From positions 26,693 to 90,692 of IMG/VR virus record IMGVR_UViG_3300023202_000135: a stretch of DNA of 64,000 nt. One strand, 5' to 3'. Below, piece after piece: positions 31,876 through 39,620 of this stretch (position 1 is the stretch's first letter; every line of letters starts with the position of its first letter). A program made the translations under genes and the position numbers. The notes beneath the pieces were generated by a model. It worked only from the letters and a program-made list of their open reading frames with translations, was not told the origin of the DNA and did not search any database. This stretch comes from a virus.

Positions 31876-32466
31876 TCAGTCGCCCGGGAGGGCGTCGTAC
31901 AGCGCAGAGATTTGCGCCGGGGTGAGGGTCAGGTAATCCGTGCCCTCCGGCAACAGGCCGCATTCGATTGCGGCTTCGCACACGCGCTGATCGTGAGCCA
32001 GGAATAGCGGCATTGGATCCGGCATGCCCCGACGCTCCCACTCCTGGCGTATCTTTCTTCGGTACTCCGCGTCGTCCTGTTCCTCGGCCGCGTGCGCATC
32101 GGCGGCCGTGTTGAAGGCCTGCACCACTTTGACCTCGGTGGCCTCGAAAACCGGAATGGTCAGGTCCTTGGCCAGCTCATCGTCGTACTCGTGTACCTCT
32201 GTCATCACGTACGTGGCCTGAACCATGAGGTAATCAGCGAACTCATCGGCATCCTCTCGAAGTTCGATGTCATCGGCGTCGTACACGTCCATCGCGTAGT
32301 CCCACCACAGGTCCAGCAAGTCGTGCAGGTCGTCCCACGCCACTGACCCCGGGTCGGGCGGCCATGCAGTTCCAGCAATCGGGTCGAGGGTATCCAATCC
32401 CCCTGAGAAAATAATCCTTCCGACGAGGGTAATCGGTGCCTTGGTGGGTCGGTTGTGCGCGATCAT
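31876..32466 (-). CDS. Acidic accessory protein
   Basis: 196 residues behind AAAGGAG. Strongly acidic and helical, with 'VAWDDLHDLLDLWWDYAMDV' and 'EEQDDAEYRRKIRQEWERRG' and a C-terminal 'LTPAQISALYDALPGD'. There is no Cys cluster or membrane segment except a single N-terminal hydrophobic patch. No family is recognised. It is a single-gene unit between the tRNA array and the second HNH gene. Confidence 0.65.
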   Translation of the reverse strand: MIAHNRPTKAPITLVGRIIFSGGLDTLDPIAGTAWPPDPGSVAWDDLHDLLDLWWDYAMDVYDADDIELREDADEFADYLMVQATYVMTEVHEYDDELAKDLTIPVFEATEVKVVQAFNTAADAHAAEEQDDAEYRRKIRQEWERRGMPDPMPLFLAHDQRVCEAAIECGLLPEGTDYLTLTPAQISALYDALPGD

Positions 32467-32531
32467 GGCGACTCCTTTCAGCCGGTGTGAGTATTCGAGC
32501 GTGACGCGCGCGGTGCAAGTCTTTTCTCGCG

Positions 32532-32612
32532 TTACTCGGTATTATCGAGTATTCGCTTGAACGGGCCGTGTTCGTCGTCGGGGCGAACACCTGTGCGTAG
32601 TCGCTGTGTCAT
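32532..32612 (-). CDS. Possible 26-residue leader peptide
   Basis: ATG 32612, with GAGGTG 8 bp upstream, reads 'MTQRLRTGVRPDDEHGPFKR' plus six residues to TAA 32532. The start codon lies within a palindrome copy (32606-32620, GTGTCATTGCGTCAC). It could be a leader for the 31876-32466 gene. The gap 32467-32651 holds no other gene. Confidence 0.35.
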   Translation of the reverse strand: MTQRLRTGVRPDDEHGPFKRILDNTE

Positions 32613-32620
32613 TGCGTCAC
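32606..32620. repeat. 15-bp palindrome copy over small leader ORF
   Basis: GTGTCATTGCGTCAC, one mismatch from GTGAC-N5-GTCAC. It is preceded by GTAGTC at 32597 and followed by CATGAAGAAG, the same surroundings as the exact copy at 26407. Confidence 0.5.
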
Positions 32621-32651
32621 CTCATGAAGAAGGGGGCGAGCCAAAGCCCGG

Positions 32652-33323
32652 TCACTTCACCGCGCGGTACGCGATGCGCTTGCCGATCCGGTTGATGGAT
32701 GCCCCGCTGAGTCCGTACTCCTCGCCCAGTTCCCGCTGGTTCTCGCCGGCATCGTACCGAGCGCGGATATCGCGGACCTGCGCGTCGGTCAAGGCTCCGC
32801 GACGCGATCCGCGACCTACCTTGGTAATCGGCCCCCCAACCGCAGGCCACGTGACTCCCGTGACAAGCTGCCCGATGGTGGGCTGGCTTACCCCGAACTC
32901 GACGGCAAGGTCGGACTGCTTGGATCCGGCCGCGTACCTCTTTCTAATGTCGACGATATTCTCGTCGGACAGCTTTCGCCCGTTGCCGAGCACAGCACGC
33001 GAGTGGAGATTGTTCGTCGTTGGCGTAGTCCACTCCAAGTTTGCCGGTCGGTTGTTCTGTCGGTCACCGTCGATGTGGTTGACCGGGGAGTCGGCGTGAG
33101 ATGGTGGGCCGTTGAATGCGCGGCAGACGAGGCGGTGAACCAGCACCTGCTTCTGCTCGTTGCGGTGGCTCAACGTCACCCGCAGATAACCCATCGTGTG
33201 GTTCTTGAGGGCGAGCACACCGCCGCCGGATCCCCGGCTTTTCGACACGCGCCGCACGTTGCCGTGGTCGCTGACCTCGTAGACGCCTTCATAGCCGTCG
33301 ACGGGCTTCCAGGATTCGGACAT
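32652..33323 (-). CDS. HNH homing endonuclease with NUMOD4 and HTH repeats
   Basis: 223 residues. It begins with NUMOD4 ('WKPVDGYEGVYEVSDHGNVR'), followed by the HNH core ('LVHRLVCRAFNG', then VNHIDGDRQNNRPANLEW) and two tandem helix-turn-helix repeats ('SDLAVEFGVSQPTIGQL' and 'RELGEEYGLSGASINRI') for DNA recognition. It is complete and apparently functional. It sits immediately 3' of the major capsid gene, separated by a terminator, a typical place for a phage homing endonuclease that targets a conserved structural gene. Confidence 0.9.
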   Translation of the reverse strand: MSESWKPVDGYEGVYEVSDHGNVRRVSKSRGSGGGVLALKNHTMGYLRVTLSHRNEQKQVLVHRLVCRAFNGPPSHADSPVNHIDGDRQNNRPANLEWTTPTTNNLHSRAVLGNGRKLSDENIVDIRKRYAAGSKQSDLAVEFGVSQPTIGQLVTGVTWPAVGGPITKVGRGSRRGALTDAQVRDIRARYDAGENQRELGEEYGLSGASINRIGKRIAYRAVK

Positions 33324-33326
33324 GAA

Positions 33327-33356
33327 ATGACCCCCGCAGGTTGAGTGCGGGGGTCA
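33327..33356 (-). terminator. Terminator after major capsid gene
   Basis: ATGACCCCCGCA and TGCGGGGGTCAT form a 12-bp stem with a seven-base loop, followed on the minus strand by TTTC. It would end the abundant capsid transcript before the HNH gene. Confidence 0.8.
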
Positions 33357-33385
33357 TCGTGAAGCACGAACGTAAATGGTCAATG

Positions 33386-33464
33386 CCCAATTACGTAAGA
33401 ACTATCTCTTCCTTGAACTTGGTCAAGGCGACGGGGTGAGATTGATCCTTACGTAAAAATTGGG
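33386..33464. repeat. Inverted repeat across 3' end of capsid gene
   Basis: CCCAATTACGTAAG (33386-33399) and CTTACGTAAAAATTGGG (33448-33464) are inverted copies differing by three A/T bases and enclose about 48 bp that include the capsid stop codon at 33423-33425. Each arm contains the 8-bp palindrome TTACGTAA. The region is AT-rich compared with its surroundings. Possible RNA structure, recombination scar or homing site. Confidence 0.6.
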
Positions 33465-34928
33465 GTTGACCATCTTCGTCGCGTAGCGGCTGGCGAGGCC
33501 CTTCTGATGCAGGAAGTCGGCCGTGACCAGGGTCTCGGTCGTGTACATCATCTGGTAGGGCGACCAGACGAGGCCCGCTTGGTAGAAGTCGTTGCCCTTG
33601 TAGCCCATGAGGACGTTGCCGTCCGGGCTGGCATTCGGCTCCTTGTCCAGGTGGATGTCCTTGTACACGCGGAACTTGTTGAGCAGCGTTCCGATGTAGT
33701 GGAGACCCTGGACGTTCGCGGGGCGCGGCGCGGCCTGGAACATGCCGGCGGGGAGGGACTCGATGAGGGTCGAGGCCTGCTCGTCGACGATGAGCCAGTT
33801 GCCATACCCCTTCTGCGTCGCCGCCCAAATCTTGTTGGAGGCGTTGTTGAGGGGGATGGCGAAGTCCCGGTAGTGGTCGGTGATGTTGAAGCCGGGGCTC
33901 GCACCGGGGGTCTTCGCGAACGTGTCGACGACCGGCGCCACCTGCCACATCTCGTGGATGAGCTGGCGGGCGATCTCGAAGTTCATCTGCTCGGCCGCAC
34001 CGGTGATGAGGTTGGGCTCCAGCGAGACGCCGAACTCCTGGAGGATGTCGTGGACGGCCTCCATGCTGTAGTTCAGCTTCATGGCCCGACGCTCGGTCTC
34101 CACGGTGGAGGTCGTGATCTGCACGTCCACCTGCGGGGTGAGCTGCGACCCCTCGCTGTCCCAGCGGTAGCGGGCGATGATCGGCTGGGAGTTGTCGACG
34201 GCACCCGAGAAGGTGACGCTGACCGCACCGGTCTTGTAGTCGATGCTGCCGGTGACGCCGCTCAGGAACCCGCCGTTGCCGTTGTCGTAGACGGTCTCGG
34301 CGGTGCCGGAGACGATCGCCGTGACGGACACGGTGCCCGGAGCCACGCCGCCGCCGTCGTGGTAGACGAGCGTTCCGGCGTAGGTCGCGGCGGCGCCGTC
34401 ACCCTGGGCGATGACCTCGGCGTCGATCACTTCGTTGGAGAAGTTGAAGCCGCTGTCCTGCTTGCCGGTGTTGGCGTCGAAGAGGCGCATGCCGGGGGTG
34501 TAGCTGCCCTTGGCCTGATCTCCGCCGACGATCCAGTTCCAGTAGACGACGGTCGCGATCTTGCGGGTCGTCACCTGGACCGAAACGAGGTCGGTGATCG
34601 GGTTGGTCGGGAAGCCGGCCCGGATGATGGGGAAGATGTAGTCGGAGAAGCCGCCGACCAGCGCGGAGCGGGTGGCCTCGTCGAGAGTGACGAGCCCGTT
34701 CTCGTTGAGCTTGCGGCGGGACTTCGACGCCATCCAGCGCTTGGCATTCTCCATCACCAGGGCGGTGGAGGCGCGCATGTAGTCGTCGTCGATTCGGAGG
34801 TCACCGTAGTCAGACTCCGTGAAATACTCGGCCCAGCCGCCTTCGGATTCGGGGAGTTCCGACAGACGCAGACCGGCTTCCAGGACGCCCTCGAAGATGC
34901 CTCCCTGTTGCAGAGCAAGTTCGCTCAT
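33423..34928 (-). CDS. Major capsid protein, gp23-like precursor
   Basis: 501 residues behind AAGGAA. It has the T4 gp23 (HK97-fold) layout: a long N-arm, 'DYIFPIIRAGFPTNPITDLV' and 'TTRKIATVVYWNWIVGGDQA', a beta-rich insertion (about residues 165-265, 'VTGSIDYKTGAVSVTFSG'), then 'RRAMKLNYSMEAVHDILQEF', 'NFEIARQLIHEMWQVAP' and 'VLMGYKGNDFYQAGLVWSPY'. The delta-like N-terminal propeptide contains four [LIVF]-x-E-[GSA] sites; cleavage at TLDE84-A85 would place the mature N-terminus where T4 gp23 is cut. It is encoded immediately after the protease/scaffold gene. Confidence 0.92.
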   Translation of the reverse strand: MSELALQQGGIFEGVLEAGLRLSELPESEGGWAEYFTESDYGDLRIDDDYMRASTALVMENAKRWMASKSRRKLNENGLVTLDEATRSALVGGFSDYIFPIIRAGFPTNPITDLVSVQVTTRKIATVVYWNWIVGGDQAKGSYTPGMRLFDANTGKQDSGFNFSNEVIDAEVIAQGDGAAATYAGTLVYHDGGGVAPGTVSVTAIVSGTAETVYDNGNGGFLSGVTGSIDYKTGAVSVTFSGAVDNSQPIIARYRWDSEGSQLTPQVDVQITTSTVETERRAMKLNYSMEAVHDILQEFGVSLEPNLITGAAEQMNFEIARQLIHEMWQVAPVVDTFAKTPGASPGFNITDHYRDFAIPLNNASNKIWAATQKGYGNWLIVDEQASTLIESLPAGMFQAAPRPANVQGLHYIGTLLNKFRVYKDIHLDKEPNASPDGNVLMGYKGNDFYQAGLVWSPYQMMYTTETLVTADFLHQKGLASRYATKMVNPNFYVRINLTPSP

Positions 34929-34986
34929 GGGAAGTTCCTTTCGGATGTTGGTTGGTGTGCTTGGTTGAGGAAGAACGAGGTGATGT

Positions 34987-36870
34987 TCAGCGGCCGATCT
35001 TGGACACCGCCGCAGCCGCTTGCTTCACGCCGGGGCTGACTTGGTGCCCGTTCGCGGGTCGGTCGGGGACATCGGAGGTCGATTCGACCATGAGCCCTCG
35101 ACGTAGCGCGGAGCGTTGCGGAACAGGCGAGTCTTCTGGCTCATCCTCCCCTTCGGCCAGGACCGGCTCGGCCGTCTTGTCCTTGGGGGCCTGCCCGACG
35201 ATCATGGGCGCGAGGCCCTCGACCATCTCCGCAAGCTGTTCGAGCGTAGTGGCCTCCTCCAGAACCTTGCGGTAGCGCGCCAAGGCGGGCTGGGCCGCAA
35301 GGACCAGTTCGAGGGCCTCGTCCACCGGTTCTCCGGTTTCGGGGGTCTCCACGATGGGCGCAGGCGCCCGGGTCCGCTCGATCAGTTGGTTGGCAAGTTC
35401 TCGGTGGCCGCTCGACTCGCGTCCCGCCGCTTCTGCGGCCTCAGCCAGTCGCCATGCCTCGTCGCGGTTCGCTTCTGCTTCCGCAACCTTCTGCCGGAGT
35501 TCGCCCGCGCCTTCACGCAGGCGACGATTCTCAGATGTTAGCTGCTTGAGTCGCGATTGCAACTCCTCGACTACGGCCTTGAAGCCGGCTTCGTGTTTGG
35601 CTGTCGCAGCCTCCGTCACCGCGCCGATCGACTCGTCGATCGAGGCCCCGACCGTGATCCCATCCAGCATCGGGCCGATGGACTCGGCCACCTTGCCGAG
35701 GAGCCAGTCGCTCAGGGCGGCCTTGTCGCTATCAGAGAGGTCTTCCCGGGCCCGTGCCTGGGACCACTTCCGGTGGAGCTGGGCCGTCAGCTCGATGGGG
35801 TTGCCGGAGACCTCCTGGAGGGCCTCCAGGAGGGGCAGGAAAGGCTCCTGGAGGCCCTCCTCGGACACCTCGGCGCCCTGGGCCGCCTCGCCAGATAGGC
35901 CCTCAGCGGCGCTCTCTGCGAACTTGAGCATGATGGGCTGGCCGTTGGCCGGGCAGGCCGCGAAGTGGGTCAGGTCGCCGCAAGGCTGGTCCAGGGCCTC
36001 GAACACGAGGTCGACGTGGTCCTGCCCGCAGCGCGCGCAAGTCTTGACCGTAGTGGTGTGGGTGTCGTCGCCCTCCTTGAGCGACTTCTTGCGCTGCACG
36101 GCCGGGGCGTCGGCGCCGGCACCTTTGGACAGGTTGGCGTAGGCGCCTGGGGTGGACGGGCGCATGACCGCGTCCCAGCACTCCAGGATGTAGGTCTCGG
36201 GGCTGACCTTGCCGCTCTCGTCGACCTCGCCGTTGCCGCGAGTCGACACGCCCCAGCGCACGCCCTTGCGGGTGAGTTCCTGGAGGATGAGGCCAGACGG
36301 GGTATCGAGCAGCTCGTGACGAGCCCACACCACGCCGTCCTCCTGGAGCTTGGCCTGGGTAGTGACGAGGGCGACCTCCTTGCCGTCCGTGCGGCCGTCC
36401 TTCGGGTGCTCGAAATGGCCGGTCATCCCGCGCTCGTTGATGCGCTCCAGGATCGGTGACTTTTTGTCACCGAACAGCTTCTCCCAAATCTCCTTCGGGT
36501 AGTAGCGCTTGTTCGCGTTGCGGACGCCGGACCGCTGGCCGGGGCCTTCGACGAACCACCGGCCGTCTTTGGGTAGGGGTACGGTCTCGCCGTTGGGGAG
36601 CTTGCGCTCGACAAGTTCGAGGTCGTTGAAGTTCTCGACCAGCGTCAGGTTGTCGTTCTGCTGGAAGCTCTCGCAGAGCGAGTTGCCCTGCTTGGTGGCC
36701 CGCCCTTCCGCGAACCAGACCTTGTCCTTCTGTGTGACGTACGAGACCTCGGGGGTGAACACGAGGTTGAGGTCGCCGCCCGATTCGAGGAGGCCCTGGT
36801 AGCTGTCCCAATCCTCGATCCAGCCTTCGCAAAGGAGCCGGCGATTAGTAGCTGGGGTACGGGGTGGCAT
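34987..36870 (-). CDS. Prohead protease fused to scaffold-like region (gp21-gp22 type)
   Basis: 627 residues behind AAGGAG. Residues of about 100-225 match prohead core protease: 'NANKRYYPKEIWEKL', GHFEHP with His152/His155, 'DGVVWARHELLDTPSG' and GVSTRG with Ser209, the expected nucleophile. Around residues 280-310 is a CARCGQDH-type zinc-like segment. Residues 330-560 are acidic and include a heptad-rich coiled coil ('LQSRLKQLTSENRRLREGAG'), as in gp22 scaffold cores. Candidate self-cleavage sites include LLCE15-G16, SLKE-G, RLRE-G and LMVE-S. In T4 these are two genes; the fusion is unusual. The enzyme should mature the head and cut the precursor proteins at 39-64 kb. Confidence 0.85.
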   Translation of the reverse strand: MPPRTPATNRRLLCEGWIEDWDSYQGLLESGGDLNLVFTPEVSYVTQKDKVWFAEGRATKQGNSLCESFQQNDNLTLVENFNDLELVERKLPNGETVPLPKDGRWFVEGPGQRSGVRNANKRYYPKEIWEKLFGDKKSPILERINERGMTGHFEHPKDGRTDGKEVALVTTQAKLQEDGVVWARHELLDTPSGLILQELTRKGVRWGVSTRGNGEVDESGKVSPETYILECWDAVMRPSTPGAYANLSKGAGADAPAVQRKKSLKEGDDTHTTTVKTCARCGQDHVDLVFEALDQPCGDLTHFAACPANGQPIMLKFAESAAEGLSGEAAQGAEVSEEGLQEPFLPLLEALQEVSGNPIELTAQLHRKWSQARAREDLSDSDKAALSDWLLGKVAESIGPMLDGITVGASIDESIGAVTEAATAKHEAGFKAVVEELQSRLKQLTSENRRLREGAGELRQKVAEAEANRDEAWRLAEAAEAAGRESSGHRELANQLIERTRAPAPIVETPETGEPVDEALELVLAAQPALARYRKVLEEATTLEQLAEMVEGLAPMIVGQAPKDKTAEPVLAEGEDEPEDSPVPQRSALRRGLMVESTSDVPDRPANGHQVSPGVKQAAAAVSKIGR

Positions 36871-37222
36871 TCCGCTTCTCCTTGAAGACGTCGGGAACCT
36901 TAGGGGTTCGATCGAAGAGCGCGATGACCGCTCCGTTGTGGAAGATGGCCTGGGCCGCCCCGAACTCTCGGGCCCGGTCTACCGATTCCAGGCCGATCTC
37001 GTGGTGACCCCACAGACGAAACTGCCGGGCGATGACGGTGGGGTTGGAGCCGAGTGCGAACGACGGAACGTCACCGTCATCACCTTCGTCGATGTAGATC
37101 GTGTAGGACTCCATGTAGTTGTCGTACACGAGCACAAAGAAGTCGCCCGGAAGTTCGGGCGGAAGTTCGGCGTCGATGCCTACCCGCGGGCCGAGGCCTC
37201 TACGCTTCTTCTTCGTCGCCAT
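36845..37222 (-). CDS. Head-cluster protein of unknown function
   Basis: 125 residues. Basic N-terminus ('MATKKKRRGLGPRVGIDAEL'), then a beta-rich acidic region ('FFVLVYDNYMESYTIYIDEG') and a helix ('RAREFGAAQAIFHNGAVIAL'). It overlaps the protease gene by 26 bp and the zinc-ribbon gene by 23 bp, so translation is coupled. No family is recognised. Confidence 0.6.
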   Translation of the reverse strand: MATKKKRRGLGPRVGIDAELPPELPGDFFVLVYDNYMESYTIYIDEGDDGDVPSFALGSNPTVIARQFRLWGHHEIGLESVDRAREFGAAQAIFHNGAVIALFDRTPKVPDVFKEKRNATPYPSY

Positions 37223-37397
37223 GCTCGGACACCAGAACGTGATCGGGTGAGAGGTCGGTCGTGCAGTGCGGACACGACCGCGGGCCCTCCTGCAAGGGAA
37301 GCGGGAATCCGCACGACGGACACACCGTGCGGTTCCCTTCTTCGAGCCCCTCGTCGAGGCGGGGCTTCCGGACGGTGAGGTAACGCGCCGCCGTCAC
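37200..37397 (-). CDS. Small zinc-ribbon protein
   Basis: 65 residues from GTG 37397, whose GTGA overlaps the preceding stop. The pattern CPSC-x14-CPHC ('TVCPSCGFPLPLQ', 'SCPHCTTDLSP') is a zinc ribbon, flanked by a short basic N-terminus and acidic C-terminus. It is probably a small accessory or structural factor; its function is unknown. Confidence 0.65.
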   Translation of the reverse strand: MTAARYLTVRKPRLDEGLEEGNRTVCPSCGFPLPLQEGPRSCPHCTTDLSPDHVLVSEHGDEEEA

Positions 37398-37924
37398 GAC
37401 ACCGACCGGTTGAGGTGGCCTTCGTCACCGAGCGGGCGGCCCACGGCGGCGGCTCCCGCGAGCGCGAACAGGCCGTTGGCGTAACGGACCTGGACCCGAC
37501 CCCGGGCCGTCTCCGCTTCGTCAGCGTCGGTGAGGCGGAAGAGGTGGTAGGGGAACTGCGCGTCCTGCACCGTGAACACGACCTTGCCCCCCGGCTCCAC
37601 CTGGATCGACGCGACGTCGGCACCGTTGTGGTGCACGTCGGCCGCGACGTAGTCGGTCCCGTCCCCGACGCCGGTTGCGTTCGGGTCGGTCTCATCGACG
37701 TCGACCTGATAGTCGTTGTCGGGGCTCTTGTCGACGAAGATGGAGAAGGGGCTGGAGCCGTCGTTGATGACGGTGCACTCCAGCGGGGCGTCGGCCACGT
37801 TGCCGGCCCCGAGGTCGCTTCCGAGCGGGAACCGGGACCGCTTGACCACGCCGATGTGGTGGGGGGTGTCGAACCGCTCACCGGGGAACCCGATGAGGAA
37901 CTCGGTGTAGTGGGGGTCAGCCAT
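37394..37924 (-). CDS. Probable head surface protein
   Basis: 176 residues behind AGGAG. Beta-rich and acidic, with 'NVADAPLECTVINDGSSPFS', 'YVAADVHHNGADVASIQVEP' and 'GGKVVFTVQDAQFPYHLFRL', a pattern like a small beta-sandwich. Its position between a module-bearing protein and the capsid/protease genes suggests a head decoration or vertex protein, but the sequence alone does not decide this. Confidence 0.55.
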   Translation of the reverse strand: MADPHYTEFLIGFPGERFDTPHHIGVVKRSRFPLGSDLGAGNVADAPLECTVINDGSSPFSIFVDKSPDNDYQVDVDETDPNATGVGDGTDYVAADVHHNGADVASIQVEPGGKVVFTVQDAQFPYHLFRLTDADEAETARGRVQVRYANGLFALAGAAAVGRPLGDEGHLNRSVS

Positions 37925-37945
37925 GGCCGGCTCCTGTAACAGAAG

Positions 37946-37989
37946 AAGGGCGGGAAGCCAGCGGGTCGTCGTCGCTGACCCCCCGCCCT
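37946..37989 (-). terminator. Terminator in head gene cluster
   Basis: AGGGCGGG and CCCGCCCT form an 8-bp stem across a GC-rich loop, followed on the minus strand by TCTTCTGTT. It lies after the abundant-looking 38021-38773 gene and would partly insulate it. Confidence 0.55.
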
Positions 37990-38020
37990 AGGGGTTCGAG
38001 GTCTGTCCCTGACCGTCCGC

Positions 38021-38773
38021 TCAGATGCGGACGATGTCCAGGTTGTTCGCCTCGCGGACCTGGAACCGGCCGCGGCCACCGCCGAGGGCGGCGAGGCCGA
38101 GGTAGTTGTCCTTGCCCTGCCGGAGGATGACCTTGAAGGACTTGCTCGCGCCGGGCTTGACCGCCACGCTGGTCACGGCCTCGGTGTTGTTCGGCGCCGT
38201 GGTGGCCGCCCAATTCTTGCCGTCCTCGGAGACGAGGAGCGACACGGTGAGGTCGTCCTGGTTCTGGATGTCGGCCTCGACGCCGATCGTCAGCGGACCG
38301 CCGCGGTCGTCCTTGGACCGGAAGATCAGCGGCAGGTCGGTGCCGCCCTCGCGGGGGTCGGCCTCGCCGGTGCCGCCGGAGAGGTTGGTCGGGGCGATCT
38401 CGAAGGCGACGTCGGCGCCGGTCGAAGCGCCCTCGTCGGCGGCGGTGACCAGAGCCGAAGCCTCGGTGTCACCGTTGATGGCGTTGATGACCTCCTCGAT
38501 GGTCGAGGTGGCGGCGCCGGCGCCATCGGTGGCGGAGTTGACGATGATGGTCTCGCCTTCGACGACGACGCTGAGCGGGGTGTCCTCGCCTGCGACGCGC
38601 AGCTCGAAGACGATGTCGTTGCCCTCTTCGCCGTCGTCCACGGCGGTGAGGTTGAAGTCGTCGTTGGTGAGGGGGCCGTCGAACACGGCGGTCGCGGCGG
38701 CCACCGACAGAGCACCCGTTGCGGGGGCGCCGAAATCGTAGTTGGCCACGTGGGCTACCTGGGTCTGAGGCAT
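38021..38773 (-). CDS. Head/decoration protein with recurrent module
   Basis: 250 residues behind AAGGAG and with its own promoter and terminator, suggesting high expression. Residues of about 35-140 are a copy of the recurrent module ('NDDFNLTAVDDGEEGNDIVF', 'TSTIEEVINAINGDTEASAL', ending LSGGTGEAD). Residues 145-250 are a second beta domain ('DLTVSLLVSEDGKNWAATTA', 'GASKSFKVILRQGKDNYLGL'). No Cys. An independently expressed beta-rich protein in the capsid cluster is most likely a decoration or fibre protein of the head. Confidence 0.6.
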   Translation of the reverse strand: MPQTQVAHVANYDFGAPATGALSVAAATAVFDGPLTNDDFNLTAVDDGEEGNDIVFELRVAGEDTPLSVVVEGETIIVNSATDGAGAATSTIEEVINAINGDTEASALVTAADEGASTGADVAFEIAPTNLSGGTGEADPREGGTDLPLIFRSKDDRGGPLTIGVEADIQNQDDLTVSLLVSEDGKNWAATTAPNNTEAVTSVAVKPGASKSFKVILRQGKDNYLGLAALGGGRGRFQVREANNLDIVRI

Positions 38774-38841
38774 GGGTGCTCTCCTTGGTTAGTTCCAGGA
38801 CGGTGAATCGAAGTAGGCGCGTTACGCCTGTAGTGGACTCG

Positions 38842-38869
38842 ATTGTGCGACACGCTCAATCAAAGTCAA
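38842..38869 (-). promoter_or_regulatory. Promoter of decoration-like gene
   Basis: Minus-strand TTGACT (38864-38869) and CACAAT (38842-38847), 16 bp apart, with a GTAGTGG motif (38830) just downstream at about the transcription start. The downstream gene begins 69 bp later behind AAGGAG. Confidence 0.55.
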
Positions 38870-39612
38870 AGGGAAGTGACAGAGGAAGCGAGCCGCCGGA
38901 GAATCTCCTGGGCGTCCTCTTGAGGTCCGCGATTCGACTCGAACTGTTGGACCTCGCCGTAGGTGACGTCGGCTCGATCGAGCCGCTCGTAGGGCCGGAG
39001 AAGTGACACAGCGTCACCGGCGACCCGACCCCACCCTTCAATCAGGGTGAGGAAAAAGGGGTGCTGGTATGTTGCACAGGCGGATCCGCCATCATCCGCC
39101 AGCACCAGCACATCGACAGGATACCCGTCCTTGTAGGCAGGCAAGGCTGCGATGCGACGATCGCCACCCTGTGTCGTAGTTGGCTCCTCTTGGTCGCGGA
39201 TCAGCTCGATCCACTGCGGGATGGCGTAGGGCTTGTTCTCGTAACGGAATGCCGCGTCCACTTGGCGGAGCCGGGCGACGTACTCCTCGCGCTCCAGTAG
39301 GGTTGCGGTGCGGTGTTCCTGGAGCGCGTCTTCCTGCTCCGAGCTATCAGGGCCGAGGATGGCGATGGCTTCTTCGTTGTTGTAGAGCACCCACTCGCCT
39401 TCGTCGCGCACGGGCTTGATGATGCCCGGGGCTTCGTTGAGGCCGTAATAGGGCTGTGGCGTGTCCGTCTGCCACCACCCAGCGTAGAGGAGCAGCGTGC
39501 GCCCCGACTGCTCGTCGTGGAACGCCGCGTCGAGGAGCCACTGGTCGCCGGTGCCTCCGACGACTATGCGGCGGCCGGCGAGGCAAGATCGGAATAGTAG
39601 TGCGTGGTCCAT
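38866..39612 (-). CDS. Head-region protein of unknown function
   Basis: 248 residues. It starts 'MDHALLFRSCLAGRRIVVGG' behind GAGG, contains 'GRTLLLYAGWWQTDTPQPYY' and 'TATLLEREEYVARLRQVDAA', and has mixed alpha/beta composition with no motif. It contains an exact 15-bp palindrome copy at 39003. It lies directly after the 2925-residue protein gene, so it may act in the same complex. No family recognised. Confidence 0.6.
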   Translation of the reverse strand: MDHALLFRSCLAGRRIVVGGTGDQWLLDAAFHDEQSGRTLLLYAGWWQTDTPQPYYGLNEAPGIIKPVRDEGEWVLYNNEEAIAILGPDSSEQEDALQEHRTATLLEREEYVARLRQVDAAFRYENKPYAIPQWIELIRDQEEPTTTQGGDRRIAALPAYKDGYPVDVLVLADDGGSACATYQHPFFLTLIEGWGRVAGDAVSLLRPYERLDRADVTYGEVQQFESNRGPQEDAQEILRRLASSVTSL

Positions 39613-39620
39613 GGGTTACC

